From contig NZ_CP120683.1 of assembly GCF_030506325.1 (NCBI RefSeq), positions 5,522,501 through 5,586,500 on the forward strand: a DNA stretch of 64,000 nt. The letters are read 5' to 3'. This DNA is from Tunicatimonas pelagia. Its GTDB lineage: Bacteria > Bacteroidota > Bacteroidia > Cytophagales > Cyclobacteriaceae. Of this stretch, positions 55,874 to 63,357 are shown piece by piece (the first letter of the stretch is position 1; each line of letters opens with the position of its first letter). The notes beneath the pieces were generated by a model. It ran no database searches and had not been told where the DNA came from. It worked only from the letters and a program-made list of their open reading frames with translations. The translations under genes and the position numbers were made by a program.

Positions 55874-57040
55874 ATGACAAGAAAAGAATTTGTTAAAGTA
55901 CTCGGACTGCTGGGCATTTATTCCCCACTGAACCATGTCTTTGGTAAGGGAAACCGGCCGGAACCGTCTCGATTCTCGGGAAACGTACTCATTATCGGAG
56001 CAGGTGCGGCAGGCCTTACTAGCGGCTTTTTGCTGAAACAAAGGGGAATAGAATTTAGAATTCTTGAAGCTACATCGCAGTATGGGGGTAGAATGAGCGT
56101 CAACCGCTCATTTGCCGATTTTCCCATCGCGCTAGGGGCCGAGTGGCTCTCTTCAAACACTATTCGGTTTGAACCTTTAGCGGATAGTAAAAAAGTACTC
56201 TCTGAAATACAAACCGTAGGCTACCTACCTGATGAGGAATACGAAATATGGGATCGTGGCAAGTTGATCAGAGGTAGCTTCCAGTCCTTTAACGACCGGA
56301 AGTTTGTCAATAGCTCGTGGTTGGAAGTCTTCGAGCGATATGTACTATCGTCCATTAAAGAAAGTATTGTGTATGAGACCCCAATTCATTCAATTGACTT
56401 CTCAGGCGACAAGATCGTGGTAAAGTCACCAGCAGGCGAATACACCGCGGATAGAGTCATCGTTACCGCCCCTTTATCATTACTTCAAAATGGAAGTATT
56501 CGGTTTACTCCCAGCTTGCCGGAGAAAAAAACCGAGGTTATGAACGAAACCCTGGTTTGGGATGGGTTTAAAGCATTTTTTGAGTTTGAAAAAAAGTTTT
56601 ACCCCTCATTTGTAGACTATCTTATTCAGCCTGAAACCGATGGACAGGTCTCTTTGTATGATGCTGCCTGGGGGCAAAAGAGTACAAAAAATGTCCTTGG
56701 ATTATTCTCTGTTGGCAGGCCTGCAACCCGATACGGTGATCTGGCCGATGAAGTGTTCAAGGAAGAAATTCTCAAAGAGTTTGATGACATTTTTGCGGGC
56801 CAAGCGAGTAGGTACTACCTCAAACATATGACGCAGCATTGGTCAAAAGAACCATTCGCCCAGGGAGCTTACGTGAGTGACTATACCGAACGCGGAGTTT
56901 TTAAGTACTTACGAGCACCCGTAGAAGATAAGCTCTTTTTTGCCGGTGATGCCTACACCGATGGATATGATTGGGGCAATGTGCATAACGCTATCCAATC
57001 AGCCGCGCACAGTGTCAATCAAATACTCTTGAACAACTAA
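55874..57040 (+). CDS. Flavin amine oxidase/FAD-dependent oxidoreductase
   Basis: 388 aa from the ATG at 55874; a TTG seven codons earlier is not needed. The N-terminus MTRKEFVKVLGLLGIYSP resembles the short leader of Bacteroidota amine oxidases. FAD binding: VLIIGAGAAGLTSGFLLKQRG with the acidic partner in ILEATSQYGGRM, and a C-terminal FAD contact LFFAGDAYTDGYDWGNVHNA (read in parts). It fits the monoamine oxidase/NAD(P)-binding-like family; substrate unknown. It leads a run with two exported proteins and a serine hydrolase. Confidence 0.9.
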   Translation: MTRKEFVKVLGLLGIYSPLNHVFGKGNRPEPSRFSGNVLIIGAGAAGLTSGFLLKQRGIEFRILEATSQYGGRMSVNRSFADFPIALGAEWLSSNTIRFEPLADSKKVLSEIQTVGYLPDEEYEIWDRGKLIRGSFQSFNDRKFVNSSWLEVFERYVLSSIKESIVYETPIHSIDFSGDKIVVKSPAGEYTADRVIVTAPLSLLQNGSIRFTPSLPEKKTEVMNETLVWDGFKAFFEFEKKFYPSFVDYLIQPETDGQVSLYDAAWGQKSTKNVLGLFSVGRPATRYGDLADEVFKEEILKEFDDIFAGQASRYYLKHMTQHWSKEPFAQGAYVSDYTERGVFKYLRAPVEDKLFFAGDAYTDGYDWGNVHNAIQSAAHSVNQILLNN

Positions 57041-57051
57041 ACCAGCGTAGC

Positions 57052-57441
57052 ATGAAAAAATACCTGTTTGTCTTGTTGGCTTTTGCCTCCTTCAATGGAT
57101 TTGCTCAAAAGATCAATCAACAAGATCTGTATCAAACCTGGACGATTGATAAATATTCTGATGACGAAACTTATTATGCCCCCCCTAAAAAAGAGCGAGG
57201 CGATTACATGACGTTGAAGGCCGACGGCACCTACGTCGCTGTGTTGGAAGGCGAGCGTAACACGGGAAGCTGGATGTACAACGCGAACGGCCAGTATATT
57301 GAACTGATGTATTCCAACAAGGAACAAGAGAAACTCTACATTCACTGGCTCTCGGATAAGTCGATGGTAGGCACGTACGACACCGATGAATACAGGATTT
57401 GGGAGGTTCACTACGTATCTTCAAAAGTAGCACCGAAATGA
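57052..57441 (+). CDS. Small exported lipocalin-like protein
   Basis: 129 aa. The signal peptide ends NGFAQ. A single small beta-domain with LYQTWTIDKYSDDETYY, YMTLKADGTYVAVLEG, GSWMYNANGQYIEL and IHWLSDKSMVGTYD follows the lipocalin-like/DUF4923-type pattern of Bacteroidota. 11 nt after the oxidase gene, and its stop overlaps the next start. Function unknown. Confidence 0.75.
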   Translation: MKKYLFVLLAFASFNGFAQKINQQDLYQTWTIDKYSDDETYYAPPKKERGDYMTLKADGTYVAVLEGERNTGSWMYNANGQYIELMYSNKEQEKLYIHWLSDKSMVGTYDTDEYRIWEVHYVSSKVAPK

Positions 57442-58511
57442 AATATTGCCTACTGATTAGCCTACTCGTGTTGTTGCTCACTTCGGCCTCAGCCCAGGAT
57501 GTCATGCCCCTACGAGCGATAACGTTTGCGCCCATGATCACCGAGCGTATTTATGTAGCATCGGTCACTGATGAAAGGAAGAAAAAGAGTCTGGGAGTAC
57601 ATAAGACACTTTCCAAGGAGAAAAGAGAGCTTTTCCTTCAGGATGGAGCTTTAGCTGTTCAAAGATTTTATGATTTGTCATTTCAAAAAAGTAATTCTAG
57701 TACTCCCATCCACATTAAAGTGCTAGCACTCAATGTGCAAGAATCCTTACGGAGGATGAACAACGGGGTAGTTAGGGTTGCTAGAGCGCATGTATCATTG
57801 GTCTTCGGTATCGAACAAAACGGCGTATTCACTGAGGTTTTTCGAATCAAGCACAACGAGGACGAAGTATTTGGCCGGGGAGATCGGGAAGGTCTTTACG
57901 CGACCCACGAAAAAAGAGTAAGAGCGGCCCTTGAATACTGTATGCACGCTTTTCTGAGTAGTTACTCTGAGATGAAAGACGAAGTAGCCTCAGCGGATTT
58001 TCTACCGATTAAAATGAACGGCAGACTGGAGACAAAACTCGGTGAGTGGTTTAATTTGGTTACCGTCAAGGGATTACGTAGTAGATACTTTGAAGGATAC
58101 GGAGTTACGTATACGGGTTTTGTAGACCGTAAAAAAGGGTTCATACGGCCTTATGAGATTTCATTTGAGGTGGATTGGGCAAGAGCCGACATAGCCGAAG
58201 AGCGTGGCTACAATGATGTGAACTCTTTTACTTTTAGGCCAGAGCTCTACTTTGTGTACAAAAAGCTTTTCAAAGGAGTGTATGCTTCCCTGAGTGGCAA
58301 CGTTCCAATAGGTTATGAACTGCTGGAACGCAAAAACGGAGACAGTGCCTTCAATTTCATCATCGGCATTGGGGCAAGCCAGGGGTTGAGGTTTGTTCCT
58401 TGGCAAAACCGAGGGGTTGTTTTTGGGGCCGATTTTTTCCAGCAATTTGAAACATCCAGAGTGTATCGCTTCGATATGGGAGTTGAAGTGGTGCTTGGAG
58501 TCAACTTTTAA
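57438..58511 (+). CDS. Exported protein of unknown function with barrel-like C-terminus
   Basis: 357 aa from the ATG at 57438, which overlaps the preceding TGA. The signal peptide ends SASAQD. Residues about 25-180 include VASVTDERKKKSLGVHK and IHIKVLALNVQES, as in a soluble periplasmic domain. From about 195 on, strands of an outer-membrane barrel appear (YEISFEVDWARADIA, SLSGNVPIGYELL, FIIGIGASQGLRF, FDMGVEVVLGVNF). No family recognised. Confidence 0.7.
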   Translation: MKYCLLISLLVLLLTSASAQDVMPLRAITFAPMITERIYVASVTDERKKKSLGVHKTLSKEKRELFLQDGALAVQRFYDLSFQKSNSSTPIHIKVLALNVQESLRRMNNGVVRVARAHVSLVFGIEQNGVFTEVFRIKHNEDEVFGRGDREGLYATHEKRVRAALEYCMHAFLSSYSEMKDEVASADFLPIKMNGRLETKLGEWFNLVTVKGLRSRYFEGYGVTYTGFVDRKKGFIRPYEISFEVDWARADIAEERGYNDVNSFTFRPELYFVYKKLFKGVYASLSGNVPIGYELLERKNGDSAFNFIIGIGASQGLRFVPWQNRGVVFGADFFQQFETSRVYRFDMGVEVVLGVNF

Positions 58512-58522
58512 ACGTACCCAGC

Positions 58523-59680
58523 ATGTATTATACCAGATTATACACTATCTACTTCAAATGCCGAAGACTGAGATCAAATACGGTTTTGCTTTCATTAGTA
58601 GCATTCCTCCTTGTAGGCTGTAGTGCTTCACTATTCAAAGTAGCTGAGAATGGACTGATAAGTACCACTAATATTTCAGACGAGCAAACCGAATTGATCT
58701 TTGATTATTGTAAGACTTTTCCTGCTAATACGGAAGTGGCAATAGCTATCATTGAAGATAAAGTCGTCCGATACGTTGGGGTTAAGATAACGGGGGATTC
58801 ACTTGTATCCATTCAGAACGATAAAAAAGTGTTTGAAATAGGCTCCGTTACTAAGGTTTTTACCGCAACATTACTCGCAAGTTTTGCCCAGCAAGGCGAA
58901 ATCGATGTAGCGGAGCCCATTCAAAATCATCTGAATTTTGAAGTGAAAGGAGGTGAAAGAATCACTTTCCAACAATTGGCCAATCATACCTCGGGTCTTC
59001 CCAGACTTTCACCTAACCTGGATTTGTCGGTGGTGGATATACGTAATCCATACAAAGATTACGATCAAGATAAACTTCAGGAAGTTCTCGAAAATAGCGT
59101 CGCGTTACAGTCTGAGCCAGGAACATCCTACGAATATTCAAACTTTGGCGCAGGCTTGCTGGGCTTCACGCTTGAGCAACGCTCAAACAGCACGTTTGAA
59201 AAGCTGCTGCAAGAAAGAGTTTTTTCAAAATACGGTATGACCCGTTCTACCACCCTCAGAAAAACTATCGAGGGTGATCTAGTCCAGGGACTGAACGCAA
59301 AAGGTGAACTCACCTCGAATTGGGACTTTAATGCTTTGGTGGGGGCTGGTGGAATCTTCTCTTCAGTACATGACTTGGCAAAATTCGCTATTGCTCACTT
59401 TGACGAGGCCAGCGAAGAACTTGCACTCACTCGAGAATCAACTTTCGCCGTAAACGATGAAGTCAGTATTGGTCTTGGTTGGCTCACGATACAAAGGAAG
59501 GGTAAAGCACTTACCTGGCATAATGGCGGAACTGGTGGTTACAGCGCTTCTATCGCTTTAGATATTCCGAATGAAAGCGGCATTATTGTGCTGTCTAACG
59601 TTTCAGCCTATCATGAGGACGCCGAGAACATTGACCAGCTTTGTTTAGAACTTACTGAAATGCTAAATGGAGATATATAA
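58523..59680 (+). CDS. Serine beta-lactamase-like hydrolase (class C/PBP fold), lipoprotein
   Basis: 385 aa. Long n-region then lipobox LLVGC (Cys 33). The catalytic SxxK is S108-VT-K111 (EIGSVTKVF), the second motif is YxN in YEYSNFGAG, and the third is HNGGTGGYSA. All three beta-lactamase/transpeptidase-type motifs are intact. This Beta-lactamase family includes esterases and peptidases, so antibiotic resistance should not be assumed. 11 nt after the preceding gene, in the same probable operon. Confidence 0.9.
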   Translation: MYYTRLYTIYFKCRRLRSNTVLLSLVAFLLVGCSASLFKVAENGLISTTNISDEQTELIFDYCKTFPANTEVAIAIIEDKVVRYVGVKITGDSLVSIQNDKKVFEIGSVTKVFTATLLASFAQQGEIDVAEPIQNHLNFEVKGGERITFQQLANHTSGLPRLSPNLDLSVVDIRNPYKDYDQDKLQEVLENSVALQSEPGTSYEYSNFGAGLLGFTLEQRSNSTFEKLLQERVFSKYGMTRSTTLRKTIEGDLVQGLNAKGELTSNWDFNALVGAGGIFSSVHDLAKFAIAHFDEASEELALTRESTFAVNDEVSIGLGWLTIQRKGKALTWHNGGTGGYSASIALDIPNESGIIVLSNVSAYHEDAENIDQLCLELTEMLNGDI

Positions 59681-59743
59681 TGAGACAACAACTCAAAGCA
59701 ATAACGAAGAAGAACCCCGTTTGTGAAATCCACTACTTTAGCG

Positions 59744-59833
59744 ATATTATCTGATGAGATCAGTTTGACGGCTCAGCTTGACGAAGGACTCTACGGACAC
59801 GGGGAGTTACGTTGGCAGGTTCAATATCAGTAG
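59744..59833 (+). pseudogene. 3'-end remnant of the HEYFGH membrane-protein gene
   Basis: GAGATCAGTTTGACGGCTCAGCT matches the segment near 53726, then skips about 125 nt and resumes with GGACTCTACGGACACGGGGA..., matching the last codons (YGYGGLRWQVQYQ, then TAG). It is thus an internally deleted 3' fragment of a paralogue of 52616-53929. Confidence 0.8.
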
Positions 59834-59837
59834 GAGT

Positions 59838-60025
59838 ATGGAAATAGTCACCTTAGCAGCTTACGCACTTATCCTGATCCTGCCGTTTATGCTAGTGATC
59901 TGCTTATTATTCAAATCTAAGAAGAACGGTCGGGTTATATCCTACTGGCATGGCTGACGGTCATCTGCCTAAATACGGTTCTTGATGTATGCGAAGTACT
60001 CGAGGGGTATCAGTATAACACTTAG
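59838..60025 (+). pseudogene. Frameshifted small two-helix membrane protein
   Basis: From the ATG at 59838 a frame encodes MEIVTLAAYALILILPFMLV and a Lys-rich loop (KSKKNGR), then stops at 59957. A second hydrophobic helix (YILLAWLTVICLNTVLD) is encoded in another frame and runs to a stop at 60025. A single-base change near 59935 would join them into a protein of about 62 aa with two membrane segments. No family recognised. Confidence 0.55.
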
Positions 60026-60085
60026 AAGCAGTTTTAGTACCTCATGGCTTTCGCCTACGCTACTTCCGCTACTTTGTCTTGCTAA

Positions 60086-60390
60086 TTTAAAAGGCGACCC
60101 GGTCTGGACAGTCTTTGGCATCTACAAATGACCACATACGAGAGGCCGCCGCCTCATCAGCTTCTACGCAATACAGAGCCAGTTCTGGTTGCTCAAGCTG
60201 TCCAACAGGTAGGTGTTCCCCAATCGAGTTCCAGTGCTGTTTGGCACGCCTCACAATCCAACCGCTCGGCAGTCCGATTAGGCTAACATTTAGCGTACGG
60301 GCAATGGCTCGTAGTGATAATCGCTCCAGTAGCAGGTTATTTAGTAGCTCTTCTCGATCAAATCGTATTGGTACGGATCTTTCTACTATT
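60086..60390 (-). pseudogene. IS1-like transposase remnant
   Basis: The minus-strand frame reads LLLERLSLRAIARTLNVSL (IS1 InsA-like helix-turn-helix end) followed by LALYCVEADEAAASRMWSFV, matching the IS1 InsB motif VEADEMWSFV but with five extra residues between the DE and MW. Both ends are cut by stops, and no terminal inverted repeats or start codon were found. The catalytic remainder of the transposase is missing. Confidence 0.7.
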
Positions 60391-60533
60391 TAAAGTGCGC
60401 TACTGACAAGCAAAACAGAGTGAGAAAGGTAGTAAAATCAATCACTTCTTTCGTCAGAGTCTAACTTATATTCATGCGTGGTAGTTAGCAATTTTGAAGA
60501 GTCTTATCCGTCTATCACTCTGGAGAAAAATTT

Positions 60534-62480
60534 ATGGCAAAAAAACAACAAGCGAATCGCTCACCACAGGATGCCGCCCAGCGAGGTGTCGCCCAGCGAG
60601 ATGTCGCCCAGCGAGATGTCGCCCAGCGAGATGTCGCCCAGCAAGGTGCCTCTCAATCGGAGAAGCTGTCGTTGAAAGAGCGATTTCGGGCACTACGTAC
60701 CATTCCCCCTTTCTTTCGTTTGATTTGGCAAACTAGTCCGGCTCTGTTCACTGCGAATGTGATTTTACGCATTATTCGAGCAGCCGTTCCGGTGACTACA
60801 CTTTACATTGGTAAACTGATTATTGATGAAGTGGTGCGGGTTACGCAAACCCCTGGCTCGGATGACCTAACCTACTTGTTTACCCTGATTGGAGTAGAAT
60901 TTGCCATTGCCATTGTGTCGGATGCGATTAACCGATCTACCGTGCTGCTAGATAGTTTGTTAGGCGACAAGTTCGCTAATGAGACTTCAGTACGATTGAT
61001 GCAGCACGCTGGCTCGTTGGACTTGCAGCAGTTTGAGGATGCCGACTTCTACGATAAAATGGAGCGCGCCCGGCGACAGACCAATCGACGTACTAGCCTG
61101 ATGTCGCAAGTGCTAAATCAATTTCAGGGTCTAATCACCATTACTTTTTTGGCGGTTGGACTAATTGCCCTTAGCCCCTGGCTGATTGCTCTAATTGCCG
61201 TAGCGGTGATCCCGGCCTTTCTAGGAGAAACCCACTTTAATGAGCGGAGCTATTCCCTAAACCGCCAGTGGACTCCCGAGCGGCGTGAATTGGATTACTA
61301 CCGTTTTATTGGAGCCAGTGATGAAACAGCTAAAGAGGTGAAGATATTTGGCTTGTCAGGTTATTTGGTTCAGCAGTTTGCGGTTTTGGCGGATAAATAC
61401 TACCAAGCGAATCGTAAGATTGCTATTTCCCGAGCCCGTTGGGGAAGTGCCCTAGCCGCCATCGGCAGTGCGGGATACTACGGAGCTTATGTGCTGATTG
61501 TGCTGCAAACCGTTAACGGTCAATTGAGTATTGGTGACCTAACTTTTCTCGCTGGGTCATTTGCCCGATTGCGAAGTCAGTTAGAATCTATTTTAAATCA
61601 GTTTTCCAGCATGGCTGAAGGCGCTTTGTACTTACAAGATTTCTTTGATTTCTTCGAGATGAAGCCACTAGTGCAGCAGCAATTGAGTGGAAACAATCAA
61701 CCTTTAGTAAATTTCCCGCAGCCTATTCAGCAAGGTTTTGTGTTTGAAAATGTAGGGTTCAAGTATCCCAACACAAACTTGTGGGCAGTGAGGGGATTAA
61801 GCTTTACGCTACAAGCAGGAGAGAAGCTGGCATTGGTGGGCGAGAATGGAGCCGGTAAAACTACGCTAATTAAGCTGATTTCACGGCTGTATGATCCGTC
61901 TGAAGGGTGTATTCTGCTGGATGGTAGGGACTTGCGTAATTATAATCCCGATCAACTACGCGCCGGAGTTGGGGTAATCTTTCAAGATTTTGTTCGCTAT
62001 CAGATGACGGCCGCTACCAATATTGCAGTGGGCAGTATTGATGAGCGTAAAGATTTGAATAGAATAGATGTTGCCGCTGAGCGGGGAATGGCTAGCCAAG
62101 TGATTGAAAAGCTACCGCAAGGCTACAATCAGATGATTGGTCGCCGTTTTGCTGAAGGAGTAAACTTATCGGGGGGCGAATGGCAGAAGATTGCTATCAG
62201 CCGAGCCTACATGCGTGATGCTCAGGTGCTTATCTTAGATGAGCCTACTGCCGCTTTGGATGCCCGGGCGGAGTACGAAGTATTTAAGCGTTTTTCAGAC
62301 TTAACAACCGGAAAGACCGCCGTTTTAATTTCCCACCGCTTTTCTACGGTTCGTATGGCCGACCGGATTCTAGTATTGGAGAAAGGCCGACTATCAGAGA
62401 TTGGTACTCATGAAGAGCTACTTGCTCAACAAGGAAAGTACGCCGAACTTTTTAGTCTACAGGCGCAAGGATATTTGTAG
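60534..62480 (+). CDS. ABC transporter, fused permease/ATPase (exporter type)
   Basis: 648 aa. Residues about 12-39 are a low-complexity tract of five AQRDV-type pentapeptides encoded by a 15-nt minisatellite. Six membrane helices follow (about 65-370), then the nucleotide-binding domain: Walker [10 protein letters not shown] (about 438), signature LSGGEWQK (about 544), Walker [13 protein letters not shown] (about 566) and switch His in LISHRFST. It resembles peptide/lipid exporters. Substrate unknown. The ATG lies before the repeat, so the repeat is inside the protein. Confidence 0.92.
   Translation: MAKKQQANRSPQDAAQRGVAQRDVAQRDVAQRDVAQQGASQSEKLSLKERFRALRTIPPFFRLIWQTSPALFTANVILRIIRAAVPVTTLYIGKLIIDEVVRVTQTPGSDDLTYLFTLIGVEFAIAIVSDAINRSTVLLDSLLGDKFANETSVRLMQHAGSLDLQQFEDADFYDKMERARRQTNRRTSLMSQVLNQFQGLITITFLAVGLIALSPWLIALIAVAVIPAFLGETHFNERSYSLNRQWTPERRELDYYRFIGASDETAKEVKIFGLSGYLVQQFAVLADKYYQANRKIAISRARWGSALAAIGSAGYYGAYVLIVLQTVNGQLSIGDLTFLAGSFARLRSQLESILNQFSSMAEGALYLQDFFDFFEMKPLVQQQLSGNNQPLVNFPQPIQQGFVFENVGFKYPNTNLWAVRGLSFTLQAGEKLALVGENGAGKTTLIKLISRLYDPSEGCILLDGRDLRNYNPDQLRAGVGVIFQDFVRYQMTAATNIAVGSIDERKDLNRIDVAAERGMASQVIEKLPQGYNQMIGRRFAEGVNLSGGEWQKIAISRAYMRDAQVLILDEPTAALDARAEYEVFKRFSDLTTGKTAVLISHRFSTVRMADRILVLEKGRLSEIGTHEELLAQQGKYAELFSLQAQGYL
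60576..60650 (+). repeat. 15-bp minisatellite, five copies, coding
   Basis: GCCCAGCGAGATGTC repeated five times in perfect phase (the first copy has GG for GA, the last is GCCCAGCAAGGTGCC). The unit is a multiple of three, so copy-number change would keep the ABC exporter in frame. All three forward frames remain open across it. Confidence 0.95.
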
Positions 62481-62486
62481 ATCGTT

Positions 62487-62517
62487 TGTTCCTTCCGTCG
62501 GTTATATTTAGATTTGC
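62487..62517 (+). promoter_or_regulatory. Promoter of split tRNA-Arg (TTG-N20-TAGATTTG)
   Basis: A -33 TTG at 62487-62489 and an exact -7 box TAGATTTG at 62510-62517, spaced 20 nt, 9 nt before the tRNA 5' end. Confidence 0.7.
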
Positions 62518-62561
62518 ACCATTAATGGTCCATTAGCTCAACTGGATAGAGCAACTGCCTT

Positions 62562-63247
62562 TAAGTTATAGGAGCCTTCTTAGGAAAACAGAAACCTAAG
62601 AAGTGGATGGTACTGTATCGGTGGAACCTGTAAGGCGAATTAGGTCGCCGGGCAATGTTGCCCAGTGGCATATCGTCAATGGCAATACCGAGGAAACCTT
62701 TGTACGACCCATGCGTTGGTTGATTTGATGAAAATACATCATACCAAATCGCTGGGGGACTTAGGAGTTTTGAAGGTTCAGTGTAACCTTTTTGAACAAG
62801 GATATATTCCTTGCATCCCGCTGACAGAGCATGTACCTTATGACTTGGTGGCGTGCAACGAGAACGGATGTAAGAGAATACAGGTAAAGATCGGGCGCCG
62901 AGCGCAAGGAGTTTGTCTTCTACTGGAACAATTTCGGTAAGATTTCAATCTTCATGGTCGGATAGGAACGGTACGCATATAGTAGATTGGAAAAAGGATA
63001 GTCTCGATCTAGTAGCTGTCTACTGCCCTGAGACCGATGTGTGTTATTACTTTGACCATACCCAGTTCGGAAAGACAATTACATTGAGGGTAGAAACTTC
63101 TAAAAATAATCAAGCCAGAGGTATTAATCGGGCAGATGATTATTTAAGGGTTCCGTAGAGGCCATACGTACCACACCTGAAACGGTGAAGATATGGTCCA
63201 GACCACAAACAGCGATTACGTTGGCTGCGAAAGCAGTAGTTGGTAAG
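62562..63247 (+). ncRNA. Group I intron in tRNA-Arg(TCT)
   Basis: 686 nt. The S element GAAGATATGGTCC (63187-63199) matches the group I consensus near AAGATATAGTCC and can pair as P7 with GGCCATA at about 63160. Between them lie a P3' strand (CGTACC) and a P8 hairpin CACC/GGTG. P2 is a perfect 9-bp stem (62576-62584 with 62595-62603). A hairpin GGGCAA/TTGCCC lies at 62650. A GAAA-tetraloop hairpin CTGC-GAAA-GCAG (63225-63236) fits P9. The P1/P10 guide pairing was not resolved by eye. A homing-endonuclease ORF lies inside, probably in the P6 loop. Confidence 0.85.
62728..63158 (+). pseudogene. PD-(D/E)XK homing endonuclease in the intron, frameshifted
   Basis: The first frame, 62728-62889, reads MKIHHTKSLGDLGVLKV, YIPCIPLTEHVPYDLVA and ends RIQVK. 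Then, in another frame, RAPSARSLSSTGTISVRF, SDRNGTHIVDWKKDSLDLVAVYCPET and KNNQARGINRADDYLRVP run to the stop at 63158. Inserting one T after 62889 restores VKYR and one frame of about 143 aa, close to I-Ssp6803I (150 aa), the tRNA-intron endonuclease with a P-D...QxK site. The PYD and QVK residues are intact. The stop codon lies in the intron's R-element region. Confidence 0.85.
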
Positions 63248-63357
63248 CTAAGCAGTAGGTTTCAGGTTCGAGTCCTGAATGGATCACTTATTTTGGTCAT
63301 AATGATCGTAAGATCTCTTGGATATGGCCAGTACGTTAACTTTTTGTTGACGCCTTT

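Larger units (their letters stand above)
62527..63286 (+). tRNA. tRNA-Arg (TCT), split by a group I intron
   Basis: Exon 1 is 62527-62561 and exon 2 is 63248-63286. Joined (74 nt) they give acceptor GGTCCAT/ATGGATC, D-stem GCTC/GAGC, anticodon stem ACTGC/GCAGT, the loop CTTCTAA with anticodon TCT, and T-arm TCAGGTTCGAGTCCTGA. The break falls after T34, the first anticodon base. Exon 1 ends in T and the intron ends in G, as group I splicing needs. Without splicing the molecule could not form an anticodon loop. Confidence 0.92.

Noticed and set aside
60115-60393. 92-codon Ser-rich plus-strand frame
   Set aside because: It is the antisense shadow of the IS1-like transposase remnant on the minus strand.
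60478-60736. Two extra plus-strand frames across the 15-bp minisatellite
   Set aside because: They are open only because the repeat lacks stops in all frames; the ABC exporter frame is the real one.
62665-62727. N-terminal extension of the intron endonuclease from 62665
   Set aside because: It overlaps structured intron core sequence, and the family N-terminus fits the ATG at 62728.
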